Source of the DNA: Natronosalvus vescus | GTDB lineage: Archaea > Halobacteriota > Halobacteria > Halobacteriales > Natrialbaceae | Length of the DNA stretch: 64,000 bases | Assembly: GCF_023973145.1 (NCBI RefSeq) | Contig: NZ_CP099546.1 | Coordinates: forward strand, 3,348,001 to 3,412,000 | Reading direction: 5' to 3' | Part shown: piece by piece, positions 34,370 to 47,568 of the stretch | Numbering within the stretch: the stretch's first letter is position 1 | Layout: every line of letters starts with the position of its first letter | The notes under the pieces: generated by a model | The model's input: the letters and a program-made list of their open reading frames with translations, nothing else | Told to the model about the DNA's origin: nothing | Database searches by the model: none | Translations under genes and position numbers: made by a program

Positions 34370-35367
34370 TCTCCAGTCGAATCACGTCGAATCTCAGACA
34401 GACCTTCCGGGAGAGCATTCTCCCCAAAATCGGATTGATCCTGTTGATATCCATCGTGCTGATGGCCGTCTTCGCTCCGGTGCTGGCGACACACGATCCG
34501 ACGCGCACGGGCCATTACGACGACACCGGTGCGCCGTATCCACCACTCGGTCACAGTTACGAGACGCAAGTTGCACAGGATGGCGAAATCGGCGACGTGA
34601 CCGTCGAACCGACCAGAGAACACATCCTCGGGACGAATAACGTGGGCCAGGACGTGTACTCCCGATTCGTGTACGGGGCGCGGGTGTCGCTCATGGTTGC
34701 CGTCCTGGCGACGTCCTTTGCCTTACTCATCGGGGTACCCATTGGCCTCGTCGCAGGGTACTATGGGGGCAGAGTAGACGACGGGCTGATGCGAGTTGCA
34801 GACACCATGCTCGCATTCCCGGCGCTCGTCCTCGCGTTGGCGCTCATCGGAGTGTTCGGCTCGTCACCAGTGTACATCCCTGATCCGCTAGTGATGATCG
34901 GCCTCGCGGATGGAATGCCCGAATCGATCCCGATACCCGGATCCGTCACGGTCGTCGCTGCCCTCGTTATCTGGGTGTGGTTCGCCCGCGTTGCACGTGG
35001 CGAGGCCCTCTCGCTTCGTAACCAGGAGTACGTCAAGGCGAGCAAGAGCTTCGGGATGAGCGACGCGAATATCGTCATCAAACACGTTCTCCCGAACAGC
35101 TTGACGCCGATCATCGTACTGGCGACGATCCAGGTCGCCGTGATCATCCTGCTCGAGGCGTCGCTGGCGTATCTCGGCTTCTCCGGGACGACGCTCTCCT
35201 GGGGGTACGAGATCGAGCGAGGGCAGGACGTCCTGCGAACCCGTCCCTGGGTGTCGATAATACCGGGGATCGGCATCATGCTGACCGTGATTGCGATTAA
35301 CCTGTTGGGCGACTGGTTCCGAGATGCTCTCGACCCCAACATCGAAGGAAGCGAACGAGGTGCCTGA
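34366..35367 (+). CDS. Peptide ABC transporter permease, DppC-type, copy 1
   Basis: 333 residues overlapping dppB by four bases. A short N-terminal cytosolic helix (RQTFRESILPKIGLI), a first TM, a periplasmic-side loop with Thr/Tyr/Pro, then five more helices. The family's GTNNVGQDVYSRFVYGARVS motif follows the loop, and the EAA segment is NQEYVKASKSFGMSDANIV. It works as a dimer with DppB. Followed by the two ATPase genes with the SD GAGGTG at 35357 before the first. Confidence 0.93.
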   Translation: MISSRITSNLRQTFRESILPKIGLILLISIVLMAVFAPVLATHDPTRTGHYDDTGAPYPPLGHSYETQVAQDGEIGDVTVEPTREHILGTNNVGQDVYSRFVYGARVSLMVAVLATSFALLIGVPIGLVAGYYGGRVDDGLMRVADTMLAFPALVLALALIGVFGSSPVYIPDPLVMIGLADGMPESIPIPGSVTVVAALVIWVWFARVARGEALSLRNQEYVKASKSFGMSDANIVIKHVLPNSLTPIIVLATIQVAVIILLEASLAYLGFSGTTLSWGYEIERGQDVLRTRPWVSIIPGIGIMLTVIAINLLGDWFRDALDPNIEGSERGA

Positions 35368-35368
35368 A

Positions 35369-36603
35369 ATGAGCGAGGATATCTTACGGATCAACGATCT
35401 GTCGACCCGATTTTTCACCAGCGAAGGCCAGGTAAACGCCGTTTCGAACTTCGATCTGACGATGAAACGCGGTGAAGTGTTCGGCATCGTCGGCGAAAGC
35501 GGGAGCGGAAAGAGCGTTACAGCGCTGTCCATCATGGATCTGGTCGAAGCACCAGGGGAAATCACCAGCGGGTCAATCGAGTACCGGAACGCGTCGTTTG
35601 CAGAGACCATACACGACGACTACCCAGAGGCCGTCGACGGAGATCTGGTCGACCTCCTCGCTATTCCGGAAGACGCCCGACGCTCGCTTCGGGGGACGTC
35701 CTTCAGCATGATCTTTCAGGATCCTGAAAGCAGCTTCAACCCGAGTCTCACCGTCGGTGAACAGATCGCTGAGGCCGTCGAGGTTCAGCGCCGGGCCAAC
35801 GCAAATCCGCGCTCGACGAAAGCAAAGACGCAAGGGCCGCAGTACTCACTGGGATCGTACGCACTATCGATCGTGCTGAAGTCGAAGCGCTACGTCACGA
35901 ACGCGAGTTACGAACGGGCGATCGAACTCTTAAAGACCGTCGGGATTCCGGATCCGGCTCAGCGAGCCGAGGAGTACCCTCACGAGTACTCCGGCGGGAT
36001 GCTCCAGCGTGCAATGATTGCCCAGGCACTGGCTGGCGAACCGGACGTGCTGGTGGCCGACGAGCCGACGACCGCTCTGGACGTCACGATCCAGGCACAG
36101 GTGCTCGACCTGCTCTCGGATCTGCAAGAAGAGACCGGAATGACGATCCTCCTGATCACGCACAACCTCGGCGTCGTCGCCCGAATGTGCGACCGCGTCG
36201 GCGTGATGTACGCCGGCGAAATCGTCGAGCGAGGAACCATCGAAGACGTGTTCGACGACCCCGTCCATCCGTACACACAGGGGTTGCTTGGCTCGATTCC
36301 GGATCTCGATGCCGCGACCGATCGGCTGAACCCGATCCCCGGAAACGTCCCGAGTCTCCTCGATCACGAGATGGACGACCGGTGTTACTTCGCTGACCGA
36401 TGTCCAAAAGCGATGGAGTCGTGTCTCGAGCACCCACCGGAGTTCGACGCCGGCGGGAGCGAATACCACGCGGCTCGCTGTGTACTCACCAAACGCGAGT
36501 ACGACGAGACTGAAGCGCTCCCGAACGCGTACTTCCAGAGTGCGCCAGAAGAGGCAGAGACGGTCGACGAACGTGCGGCAACGACAGACGGGGGTGAGAC
36601 CAA

Positions 36604-36607
<4 letters not shown>
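35369..36607 (+). CDS. Peptide ABC transporter ATPase, DppD-type, copy 1
   Basis: 412 residues from the ATG at 35369, supported by GAGGTG 6 bases upstream. Walker [10 protein letters not shown]; a lineage-typical insertion of roughly 40-60 residues lies between the Q-loop region ([11 protein letters not shown]) and the signature motif ([15 protein letters not shown]). Walker B is [14 protein letters not shown], the H-loop is LITHNLG. The C-terminal oligopeptide domain has the four-cysteine-like [14 protein letters not shown] and ends acidic. Pairs with the next gene. Confidence 0.95.
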
Positions 36608-37899
<1,292 letters not shown>

Positions 37900-38130
37900 G
37901 CGGAACGTCGTCGGGTACGGATCGAGTCGTCGGCCGAAAGCCTGTTTTTCCGTCAAATCATCGCTGGCAGCCGATGTGCCGTACGTTCGATAATTCACAT
38001 CACTAGATTGTACTTAATCGTTTTCATTAAATTGTCATGCCACTCCAGTAGAGGTTCTGAATACGTGTAATTGTGCAATACATTCGCCGAACGACCCATA
38101 ACTTATATACTAGTGCACCAATCCTGTACT
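37900..38130. other. Intergenic region between the two transporter operons
   Basis: 231 bases, AT-rich in its right half (38005-38110), with the second operon promoter. No gene or repeated att-like sequence seen. Confidence 0.45.
38103..38110 (+). promoter_or_regulatory. TATA box of the second peptide ABC operon
   Basis: TTATATAC, centred 25 bases before the ATG at 38131. It supports that start over the in-frame ATG at 38071. Confidence 0.65.
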
Positions 38131-39750
38131 ATGTCACATGGAAACAACACGCGTATCGGTCGACGATCATTCCTCGCGTATGCTGGTGCAGCAACCGCGA
38201 CGGCGAGTGTGGCTGGGTGTCTGGGGGAAGGAGAAGACGATCCAGGAGCAACCGACGATGGTACTGATGACACCGGCAACGGTACCGACACGGGCGACGA
38301 TGACTCCTCGATCTGGATCAGCCAGACCCAGGATCCGACGACGCTCGATCCCCACGACCACCGTGAAACGACGACGGACAACGTCCTCTTACAGGCGTAC
38401 GAACTCCACCTCGCCCGTGATCCCGATGGCGAGATCACGGACGGGCTCGCAACCGACTGGGAGATCCTCGACGACGATCGACATCAGTTGACGATTCGTG
38501 AGGACGTTCAGTTCCACAATGGGGAGGAACTAGTCCCTGGAGACTCAGCGTTCAGCATCAACCGCGTCGTCAACCCGGACGAGGGGAACCTCGAGAGTCC
38601 ACAAGCAGACCAACTCGCGGGTGTCACCGGAGCCGAAGTGGACGATGACGAACACGCGATCATCGTCCACTCCGACGGGGCGAACCCGACTGCGTTCGCC
38701 AATCTCGCGTCGTACTGTCCCGTCGTTCAGGAGTCGTGGGTGATGGATCGGGATGCAGACGAGGTGGGCCAGGAGATCAACGGAACCGGGCCATATCAGC
38801 TCGAGGAGTTCGTTACGGACGAGTATACCCGATTCACCAGCTTCCCAGACTACTGGCAGGGCGAAGCCGAGATCGAGGAGCTCACGATCGATGCCGCCCC
38901 CGAATCGAGTACGCGAATCAACAGTCTACAGGCTGGAGAGGTTGACATCTCGACCGCCGTTCCACCGGATGACGCACCGAGTATCGACGGTGACGACGAT
39001 CTTTACATCGGTGAAGCACCCAGTACGCGAATCCTCATGCTGCCGATGCGATACGACGTCGAACCCTTCGACAGTCAGGAATTCCGCCAGGCGATGAATT
39101 ACGCGATCGACTTCGATGCGATCATCGAAAACGTCCTCAACAATTTCGGTGACGCTACTGCTCAGCCGACACTCGAGGGCTACTTCGGTCACAACCCAGA
39201 CCTTGATCCGTATCCGTACGATCCCGAACGGGCCGAGGAGCTCGTCGACGAAAGCGGTCACGCGGGCGTCGAAATCGAACTCCACGTGCCGGCCGGCCGG
39301 TACCTCCAGAGCGACGAGATCGCACAGTCCTGTGTTGGATACATCGACGACCTCGACAACGTCTCGTGTGAGATCGAGATGCGTGACTTCGGCGAACTCG
39401 CGGGAACGTTACTCGACGGCGACATCGAAACGACGCCGCCGTTCTTCCTGATCGGCTGGGGGAACACGACGTTCGACGCCCAGCAGAACCTGTTCCCCTG
39501 GTTCACCGAGGACACTTCACAGTACACGTTCATCGACGACGATCTGCAAGACCTCATTTATGCCGCTGCGACCGAAGTCGACGAGGACGAACGCGAACAG
39601 TTGCTGATGGACGCGTGTGAACTGGCCCACGAGTTGGCGGTGTTCGTGTTCTTGAACCGCGAATACCTCATCTACGGTCTCAACGAGCGTGTCGAGTGGG
39701 AACCGCGACAGGACGAGTACGCTCTCGCCTACGAGATGTCGCTCAGGTAG
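38131..39750 (+). CDS. Peptide/nickel-type ABC transporter binding lipoprotein, copy 2
   Basis: 539 residues. Tat signal (RIGRRSFLAYAGAA) with lipobox SVAGC, then a different linker from copy 1 (Asp/Thr/Gly-rich: DDGTDDTGNGTDTG). The SBP_bac_5 core begins WISQTQDPTTLDPHDHR and contains RQAMNYAIDFDAIIENVL, ending in WEPRQDEYALAYEMSL. It is similar to copy 1 in order and motifs but with many amino-acid changes across the ligand pocket, so the bound solute may differ. Ends with TAG, showing that TAG is used as an ordinary stop here. Confidence 0.93.
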   Translation: MSHGNNTRIGRRSFLAYAGAATATASVAGCLGEGEDDPGATDDGTDDTGNGTDTGDDDSSIWISQTQDPTTLDPHDHRETTTDNVLLQAYELHLARDPDGEITDGLATDWEILDDDRHQLTIREDVQFHNGEELVPGDSAFSINRVVNPDEGNLESPQADQLAGVTGAEVDDDEHAIIVHSDGANPTAFANLASYCPVVQESWVMDRDADEVGQEINGTGPYQLEEFVTDEYTRFTSFPDYWQGEAEIEELTIDAAPESSTRINSLQAGEVDISTAVPPDDAPSIDGDDDLYIGEAPSTRILMLPMRYDVEPFDSQEFRQAMNYAIDFDAIIENVLNNFGDATAQPTLEGYFGHNPDLDPYPYDPERAEELVDESGHAGVEIELHVPAGRYLQSDEIAQSCVGYIDDLDNVSCEIEMRDFGELAGTLLDGDIETTPPFFLIGWGNTTFDAQQNLFPWFTEDTSQYTFIDDDLQDLIYAAATEVDEDEREQLLMDACELAHELAVFVFLNREYLIYGLNERVEWEPRQDEYALAYEMSLR

Positions 39751-39772
39751 TCGGACGATCGCTTATCGATTC

Positions 39773-40762
39773 ATGTCACAGTATCACTTCCTCTTGCGAC
39801 GGGGGTTACAGGGATTGTTCGTCATCTGGGGGGTCGTTACGCTCGTGTTTCTCCTCCGATACATGACACCCGGGAGCCCAGTCGACTTCGTCGCCCCCCT
39901 GGACGCCTCGCCCGAACTTCGCGAGCAAGTTGCCGCGAATCTCGGTCTCGACCAACCGATTTACGTACAGTACTTCGAGTACCTCTTCGGCCTCGCGCAG
40001 GGCGATATGGGGTACTCGTACCTCCGATCACAGCCAGCGAGTTCGATCATATTCGCCAGACTCCCTGCGACGATCGAACTCGCGATCGTTGCGACCATCG
40101 TCGCCATGATCTTCTCGATCCCTTTGGGCGTGATCAGCGCAACCCGTCGTCACGAGCCCGCCGATTACGCTGCCACCGGGTTCTCGCTGGTCGGCATCAG
40201 CACCCCGAACTTCTGGCTCGGCATCATGCTGATCCTGATCGTTTCGGTTGGCCTCGGCATCTTGCCGACGAGCCGTCGTCCCATCGGGTTTTTACCCGCC
40301 ATGGAGCTACTGATATTCCAGCTCGAGACCCAGGGGATTCGTGAGTGGGTCGTTCACATCATCCTTCCAGCGATTACCCTCGGGACGTACTTCACCGCGA
40401 TGATCGTCCGGCTGACCAGAAGCGGGATGCTCGACGAACTCGGCAAATCGTACGTTCAGGCGACGCGGGCGAAGGGACTCCCGGAGACGCTCGTCAGGTA
40501 CAAACACGTCCTCAGGAATACGATGATTCCGATCATCACCGTTCTTGGACTGCAACTCGGGTCGCTCATCGGCGGAGCGGTTATCACCGAGTTCGTCTTC
40601 AATTGGCCGGGCCTCGGTACGCTGATCATTAATGCGATCAACGTCCGCGATTGGCCGATCATCCAGGGGGCGCTCATCGTCATCGGGATCGGGTTCGTCG
40701 TCATCAATATCGCCGTCGACGCCCTGTACACGTATCTCAATCCGAAGGTGAGCTACGAATGA
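39773..40762 (+). CDS. Peptide ABC transporter permease, DppB-type, copy 2
   Basis: 329 residues from the ATG at 39773 (MSQYHFLLRRGLQGLFVIWG), about 30 shorter than copy 1 because the loop after VSVGLGILPTSRRP is compact. It keeps the EAA loop ATRAKGLPETLVRYKHVLRN and ends in LYTYLNPKVSYE. Separated by 22 bases from the binding-protein gene and 16 from the next gene. Function as for copy 1. Confidence 0.93.
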   Translation: MSQYHFLLRRGLQGLFVIWGVVTLVFLLRYMTPGSPVDFVAPLDASPELREQVAANLGLDQPIYVQYFEYLFGLAQGDMGYSYLRSQPASSIIFARLPATIELAIVATIVAMIFSIPLGVISATRRHEPADYAATGFSLVGISTPNFWLGIMLILIVSVGLGILPTSRRPIGFLPAMELLIFQLETQGIREWVVHIILPAITLGTYFTAMIVRLTRSGMLDELGKSYVQATRAKGLPETLVRYKHVLRNTMIPIITVLGLQLGSLIGGAVITEFVFNWPGLGTLIINAINVRDWPIIQGALIVIGIGFVVINIAVDALYTYLNPKVSYE

Positions 40763-40778
40763 ACGGTGGGGGTAATCG

Positions 40779-41786
40779 ATGATCTCGGATCGAGTTCGAC
40801 AGAGCCTCAAACGTGAGTTTCGAAACAGCTTGATGGCCAAGATCGGCCTGTTCTTCGTGGTCGTCGTCCTCTTGACTGCGATTTTCGCTCCGTTCTTTGC
40901 CCCACACGACCCGACGCAGCAGGGGCTCGATGAGTCGAATCTGCCGCCGGCAGGCGTCACCTACACCACCGACGAGTTCCGCATGGTCGATGGTGAGCGT
41001 GAGACCGTCGAAACGACCACTCGAGGAACGATGGATCATCCCTTTGGCACGGACGCGCTCGGGCGAGATCTCTTCTCGCGTGTGCTGTTTGGGGCTCGCA
41101 CGTCGCTCATGGTTGGCATCGCTGGAACGGGAATCGCCGTGGCCCTGGGCGTTGGTGTCGGCCTGGTTGCGGGCTACTACGGTGGTCGGGTCGACGACAC
41201 GCTCATGCGATTTGCGGATATAATGCTCGCGTTCCCGGCACTCGTCCTCGCCATCTCACTGGTTGGACTGTTCGGGGCGATGACCATACGGATACCCGAC
41301 CCGTTCGTTGCTGCCGGGTTGGTCGAGGGAATGCCGGAGACGTTCGCGTTTCCGGTAACACTCACGCTGGTCGTCGGTATCGTCAACTGGGTCTGGTTCG
41401 CCCGCATCTCCCGGGGAGAAGCATTGTCTATCCGACAGGAAGAGTACGTCAAAGCGGCACGTAGTGTTGGCGCGAGCGACTGGACGATCCTTCGCCAGCA
41501 CGTCCTCCCGAACAGTCTCACCCCGATCATCGTCCTCGCGACGATTCAGGTCGCTGCGATCATCCTCCTCGAGAGTTCGCTCTCCTTCCTGGGCTTCTCG
41601 GGGACGACACTCTCGTGGGGCTTCGACATCGCCCAGGGTCGTGACTATCTCGGCACGTCCTGGTGGATAGCCAGCATTCCGGGACTGGCAATCGTCGTGA
41701 CGGTGGTTGGCATCAACCTGCTCGGCGACTGGCTCCGGGACGCCCTCGACCCTGGAATCGGTGGCGAACACGGGGGTGGGATGTGA
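40779..41786 (+). CDS. Peptide ABC transporter permease, DppC-type, copy 2
   Basis: 335 residues. The N-terminal RQSLKREFRNSLMAKIGLF helix differs from copy 1, but the TM pattern and EAA segment QEEYVKAARSVGASDWTILR are conserved. GGGT-type purine-rich sequence precedes the ATG. The DNA differs from copy 1 at most third codon positions, showing an old duplication of this gene compared with the DppF pair. It is followed directly by the DppD-type gene. Confidence 0.93.
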   Translation: MISDRVRQSLKREFRNSLMAKIGLFFVVVVLLTAIFAPFFAPHDPTQQGLDESNLPPAGVTYTTDEFRMVDGERETVETTTRGTMDHPFGTDALGRDLFSRVLFGARTSLMVGIAGTGIAVALGVGVGLVAGYYGGRVDDTLMRFADIMLAFPALVLAISLVGLFGAMTIRIPDPFVAAGLVEGMPETFAFPVTLTLVVGIVNWVWFARISRGEALSIRQEEYVKAARSVGASDWTILRQHVLPNSLTPIIVLATIQVAAIILLESSLSFLGFSGTTLSWGFDIAQGRDYLGTSWWIASIPGLAIVVTVVGINLLGDWLRDALDPGIGGEHGGGM

Positions 41787-41787
41787 G

Positions 41788-43079
41788 ATGATTTCCGATC
41801 CACTGCTCCGCGTCACCGGACTCGACACCCGCTTTTTCACCGAGGAGGGTCAGGTGAACGCGGTCGAATCGCTCGACCTCGACGTGTACGAGGGCGAAGT
41901 GTTCGGCATCGTTGGCGAGTCGGGGAGCGGAAAATCGGTTACTGCGAGATCGCTGATCGACCTCCTCGAGCCTCCGGGGTACGTCACGGCCGGTTCGATC
42001 TGGTATCGAAACGCCGACCTGGTCGCTACCGTGGCAGACGATCACCCAGATGCGGTCGACGGGCAGTTCGTCGATCTCCAGGCACTTCCGTCGAACGTTC
42101 GGCGAACGCTTCGGGGAACACACTTCAGTATGATCTTCCAGGATCCGATGAGCAGTTTCAACCCCTCGATCACAGTCGGCGAACAGATTGCCGAGGCCGT
42201 CGAGGCGCAGCAACGTGCGCGGGCAAACCCACGTTCGGTGGCCTCCCGAACCCAGGGGTACGGACTGCGCCAATACCTCATGAGTACGGTGATGGGCTCG
42301 AAGAAGTACGTGACCGAATCGAGCACTGAGCGGGCAATCGAACTGCTCGAGCTCGTGGGGATCCCCGACGCACCGCTCAGGGCGGAGGAATACCCCCACG
42401 AGTACTCCGGTGGGATGCTCCAGCGTGCAATGATTGCCCAGGCGCTCGCGGGCGAACCGAACGTCCTGGTGGCCGACGAGCCGACGACCGCTCTGGACGT
42501 GACGATCCAGGCCCAGATCCTCGACTTACTCTCGGAGCTCCAGGAGGAGACGGGAATGACGATCCTCCTAATCACGCACAACCTCGGCGTCGTCGCCCGG
42601 ATGTGTGATCGGGTCGGCGTGATGTACGCCGGCGAAATCGTCGAACGGGGCACCCTCGAGGACGTGTTCGACGACCCCGTCCATCCGTACACACAGGGGT
42701 TGCTCGGAAGCGTCCCCGACCTCGCCGGGGCTGGCAGTCGGCTCCAGCCGATACCAGGCAACGTTCCGAGCCTCCTCGACAGTGAGATGGGAGATCGGTG
42801 TTACTTCGCCGACCGCTGCCCGAAAGCGATGGAAGACTGTCTCGAGCACCCACCCGAGTTCGACGTTGGAGACGGTGAACACGAGACGATGTGTTATCTC
42901 GCAGAGATGTTGTACGACGAATCACGGGCGCTTTCGAACGACTTTTTCGACACCGAGACGGCTGACGGAACTCCTCAGGGCTCGACCGCACCCGCTGCCG
43001 AAGGGATGGAGTCCGACGGCGGTCACGAACTCGACACGAACAGATCGACCGAACGAGAGGACGCAACGGAGGACACGCG

Positions 43080-43083
<4 letters not shown>
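41788..43083 (+). CDS. Peptide ABC transporter ATPase, DppD-type, copy 2
   Basis: 431 residues from the ATG at 41788, one base after the previous stop. Walker [12 protein letters not shown], signature [15 protein letters not shown], Walker [15 protein letters not shown], plus the same large insertion between Q-loop and signature. [14 protein letters not shown] is the oligopeptide C-terminal domain. Patches of 20-40 identical bases with copy 1 alternate with diverged stretches. The C-terminal tail (Thr/Ala/Glu-rich) is longer than in copy 1. Confidence 0.95.
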
Positions 43084-44456
<1,373 letters not shown>

Positions 44457-44578
44457 GGGGCGCTCCAACCGAGATTCGTGTCGATGTCGACGACAACGTT
44501 TTTCCCGCTGACGCTCGCGGATTGGGGTATGGAACAGGGAGCATGGCTCGGTGTACGCGGTAGAGGTGACACAAAACG

Positions 44579-45193
44579 ATGAAAAACGGACAGGGCGAGC
44601 TATGGGAGGAGGTGTTGGCGGATGCGACGGCACTTGCCGAGGAATATCGCGAAAACGGCTGGGAAGTCCGTACAGTTCACCCAGGTGACGTATCTCCTAC
44701 TGAGAAAGACGAACGGTTCGGCTTGAGTGTCCTTCTCCCGGGAAGCGAGTACGAGGAGATTGAATCGCTCATCGACGATCCCAACGTGTCGTTCGACGGT
44801 GCCGAAGTGTATCAGCACACGGTCGGCACCGTCGTGTACGCCGTCGTAATCGAACTCGACACGACCACCGAGGTTGCCGTCGTGATCCCGATGGCCTACT
44901 CCGTCGCCGAATTTGAGACGATTTTCGAGCAAGCGTTCGAGGACGAGGAGCTACAGGTTCACCTGCGACCGCTGACGATCGATCAGTGGGTGACGTTCGT
45001 CCACGACGATCCCTCGCTGTTCGTCGACGAATCCCACCTGCAGTCGGTCATCGAGCAGAATCCGCGCCGGCAGGCGCAGGCGGCGATCCAGGCCGAACGC
45101 GACCGGCTGAAAGCGGAGGGAGCGGCTCGCGACTCGGATGTCGATGCCGATGGCGATACCGATGCCGAAAGTGAAGGCAACGACGATTCCTGA
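44579..45193 (+). CDS. Haloarchaeal protein of unknown function (DUF7529-like)
   Basis: 204 residues. The N-terminal helix (GELWEEVLADATALAEEYRENGW) is followed by an alpha/beta domain with FGLSVLLPGSEYEEI, YQHTVGTVVYAVVIE and PMAYSVAEFETIFEQA. The C-terminus is a charged helix then an Asp/Ala/Glu-rich tail (about 165-204). I associate it with the haloarchaeal DUF7529 group but am not certain. No catalytic motif and no signal peptide are visible. It is preceded by 122 bases of intergenic DNA after the transporter. Confidence 0.7.
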   Translation: MKNGQGELWEEVLADATALAEEYRENGWEVRTVHPGDVSPTEKDERFGLSVLLPGSEYEEIESLIDDPNVSFDGAEVYQHTVGTVVYAVVIELDTTTEVAVVIPMAYSVAEFETIFEQAFEDEELQVHLRPLTIDQWVTFVHDDPSLFVDESHLQSVIEQNPRRQAQAAIQAERDRLKAEGAARDSDVDADGDTDAESEGNDDS

Positions 45194-45332
45194 GACGGTC
45201 TCGAATCACCGCTCGAGAGTCGGGTGCGTATCGCTCGCTTCGACCGTACATCACACGCCACCGTAGCCGCGTTCGAGGCGTGGCCTACCGTTTCCGGCCC
45301 GCAGACCCCTACGAACGTACGTGCACAAATCG

Positions 45333-46256
45333 TTACTCGACGTCTTCGTCGCGGAGTTGTTTGCTCGCCTCCCGAACCTCCCGCATCACGCTCGAGATCC
45401 GTTCTTCGGCCTCGAGTTCGTCTTCGACGGCGAGGTCGACGCCTTCGACCTCGAGCAGGAACTTCGCGACTTCGGTGGCTTCGTACATGACGTCGTCGAG
45501 CTCCTCGGCCGTAAAGAAATCACACATCGCCCCGTAGAGAAACGTCGCCCCGGCGGTTCGAACTTTGTCTTCGAACGAGGTACGAGCCTGATTGACCGCC
45601 TGTGGTGTGTAGGTGTCGGTCATGAACGGGACGAGTTCGGGAAGGTTCTCACCGATTTTCGTCATCTCGACGCCCGTTTCGGTTCGGAAGTCAGAGCACA
45701 ATCGGGCGATTGCCCACTCGCGTGCGGTGATGTAGGTTCGGTCACGCAGGAATTCGTTGACGCGGTCGTACTGGGCACCGTCCATTTTACTGAAGCGGGC
45801 GTATTTCTGGACTTCTTCGGGGACGTCGTCTGCCGTTTCGAGCGTGTCCGGGTCGGGGACGCCGGGCATGGACGAATCTGCGTCGGTTGCAGCGGTGTCC
45901 GTTTCAGTGGGGTTGGGTGTGCCCTCGGTAGTTCCGTCTGATTCCGTCGTACTTGCTGTTTCCTCCTGTCGTGGGTGTTCTTCGTGGGGTGACTGGGCGG
46001 TTCGCTCTCGAGTTCGGTCGCGGATTGCTTCGGAACTCCCCCTATCGTCGCCATCGTCACCGTCGCTCTCTGCATCAGTACCGTCGACCTCGCTATCTCT
46101 ACCGTCCGTTTTGGAACCGTCATCCTCGAGGGATGCATCGTCAGTCCGTGGCTCTACGTCCGATTCCGTCGATTCCGATTTCGATTTCGATTCCGATTTC
46201 GATTTCGTCCCCGTCGTCGGCTCCGATCCAGATCCGGAATCGGCGTCCTCGTTCAT
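45333..46256 (-). CDS. DUF5806 protein with a long acidic N-terminus
   Basis: 307 residues. The first 140 or so are disordered, dominated by Ser, Asp, Glu and Thr with a KSESKSKSES repeat. The conserved DUF5806 core begins EEVQKYARFSKMDGAQYDRV and continues with REWAIARLCSDFRTETGVE and MTKIGENLPELVPFMTDTY, ending near RSSFEDKV-type and ELDDVMYEATEVAKFLLE segments. A purely haloarchaeal family of unknown function; the fold is predicted all-helical. The acidic extension is longer than in most members I know. Confidence 0.85.
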   Translation of the reverse strand: MNEDADSGSGSEPTTGTKSKSESKSKSESTESDVEPRTDDASLEDDGSKTDGRDSEVDGTDAESDGDDGDDRGSSEAIRDRTRERTAQSPHEEHPRQEETASTTESDGTTEGTPNPTETDTAATDADSSMPGVPDPDTLETADDVPEEVQKYARFSKMDGAQYDRVNEFLRDRTYITAREWAIARLCSDFRTETGVEMTKIGENLPELVPFMTDTYTPQAVNQARTSFEDKVRTAGATFLYGAMCDFFTAEELDDVMYEATEVAKFLLEVEGVDLAVEDELEAEERISSVMREVREASKQLRDEDVE

Positions 46257-46385
46257 GCACGCTCATTCCGAGACGGCCGAAATAAGGATTGTCCTCGGTG
46301 AATCGGGGTCGACTCGAGGTTCACAGCCAAAACGACCGTAGCCGTGTCCGTCAAGATAAAATAGCGCTGACGTATACTCCACGCT

Positions 46386-47564
46386 ATGTCTTTCGACCGC
46401 GAACTCGGCCGACGGCTTGCCGTGGGTTCGATCGTCGTCTTCCTGTTCGCGCTGGTTGCCTACATCGCCGTCTCCTTTCTCGCAGTCATCGTTTTCGCGG
46501 TCTTTCTGTACTACGCCGTCAGGCCAATCTATCGCACGCTCGAGCGATTTGGACTGCCGAGGCGAATCCGTGCAATGCTGGCGCTCGTCCTCTTTGGCAT
46601 CCCATTCATCGTCCTCCTCATGTACACCGTGGCGGTCATTGCCATCGAGACGCAGGTGTTACTCGAGGCCTACGACATCCAAGACGAGTTCCTCGATGAG
46701 CTGTTCACGGAAATCGATCTGACCGGGTTCGAATTCGAGGAGATCCAGGCAATGCTGGCGGAAGCGGCGACACAGGCATCGCTTGGGGTCGTCTTCGTGA
46801 GTCTCGTCGGGACGATCAGCGTCGTGAGCGGAGCGATCGTGCAGATGCTCATCCTCGTCGTGTTGACCTATTACATGCTCATCGACGGCCCACGACTGAT
46901 GTCGTGGCTGCTGACCAACTACGACGAATCAGGCATCCTCCGAGCGTACAGAGACGGTGTCGATCCGGAGCTATCGATGACGCTGTTCGGGAATATCGTC
47001 AACGTGTTCGTGACGGCGATTGTGGGCGTCGTCACCTTCTACCTATACAACTTCTTCGCCCCACCAGCCGTTCACGTGCCGTTTCCGGCACTCGTCGGTG
47101 CGCTCGCCGGCATCGGCAGCCTGATCCCCGTCATTGGTATCAAACTCGTCTACGTCCCGGTGGCGATTCTGCTCGCGGTCAATGCCTGGATGACGGGTGA
47201 TCTCTCCTTGCTGATTCCGGTTGGCATCTTCGTAGCGGTCAGCGGAGTCTTCGTCGATTTTATCCCCGATTTCTTTATCCGCGCCCACATCAGCGGCAAG
47301 CAGACCCATACGGGGATGTTGCTGGTCTCGTACATCATCGGCCCAGTCGTCTTTGGTTTCTACGGGCTCTTTCTCGCACCGATCCTGTTGATCCTCGTGA
47401 TCAACGCCGTCACTGTTCTCCTTCCGTACGTGCTCTCGGGCGAGCAAACGGATAACCGGCAAACACGACTCGGGGAGTTCACCGAGCTCAGCGAAGACGA
47501 GTCTATCCCGTCGAGTCGTACAGTGCCCGCCAGTGAAGAGGATGGCGTCGCCTTGAGACGGTAG
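46386..47564 (+). CDS. AI-2E (TqsA/PerM) family transporter
   Basis: 392 residues. About eight helices: two near the N-terminus, a large cytosolic-side helical loop around 90-150 (EIDLTGFEFEEIQAMLAEAA), and the conserved second half with FVDFIPDFFIRAHISGKQTH and LLVSYIIGPVVFGFYGLFLAP. The family includes autoinducer-2 exporters and, in halophilic bacteria, Na+/H+ antiporters (for example MleN-like and PerM-type proteins). Substrate unknown here; an ion role fits the osmotic theme. Ends in a charged tail. Confidence 0.88.
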   Translation: MSFDRELGRRLAVGSIVVFLFALVAYIAVSFLAVIVFAVFLYYAVRPIYRTLERFGLPRRIRAMLALVLFGIPFIVLLMYTVAVIAIETQVLLEAYDIQDEFLDELFTEIDLTGFEFEEIQAMLAEAATQASLGVVFVSLVGTISVVSGAIVQMLILVVLTYYMLIDGPRLMSWLLTNYDESGILRAYRDGVDPELSMTLFGNIVNVFVTAIVGVVTFYLYNFFAPPAVHVPFPALVGALAGIGSLIPVIGIKLVYVPVAILLAVNAWMTGDLSLLIPVGIFVAVSGVFVDFIPDFFIRAHISGKQTHTGMLLVSYIIGPVVFGFYGLFLAPILLILVINAVTVLLPYVLSGEQTDNRQTRLGEFTELSEDESIPSSRTVPASEEDGVALRR

Positions 47565-47568
47565 TCAA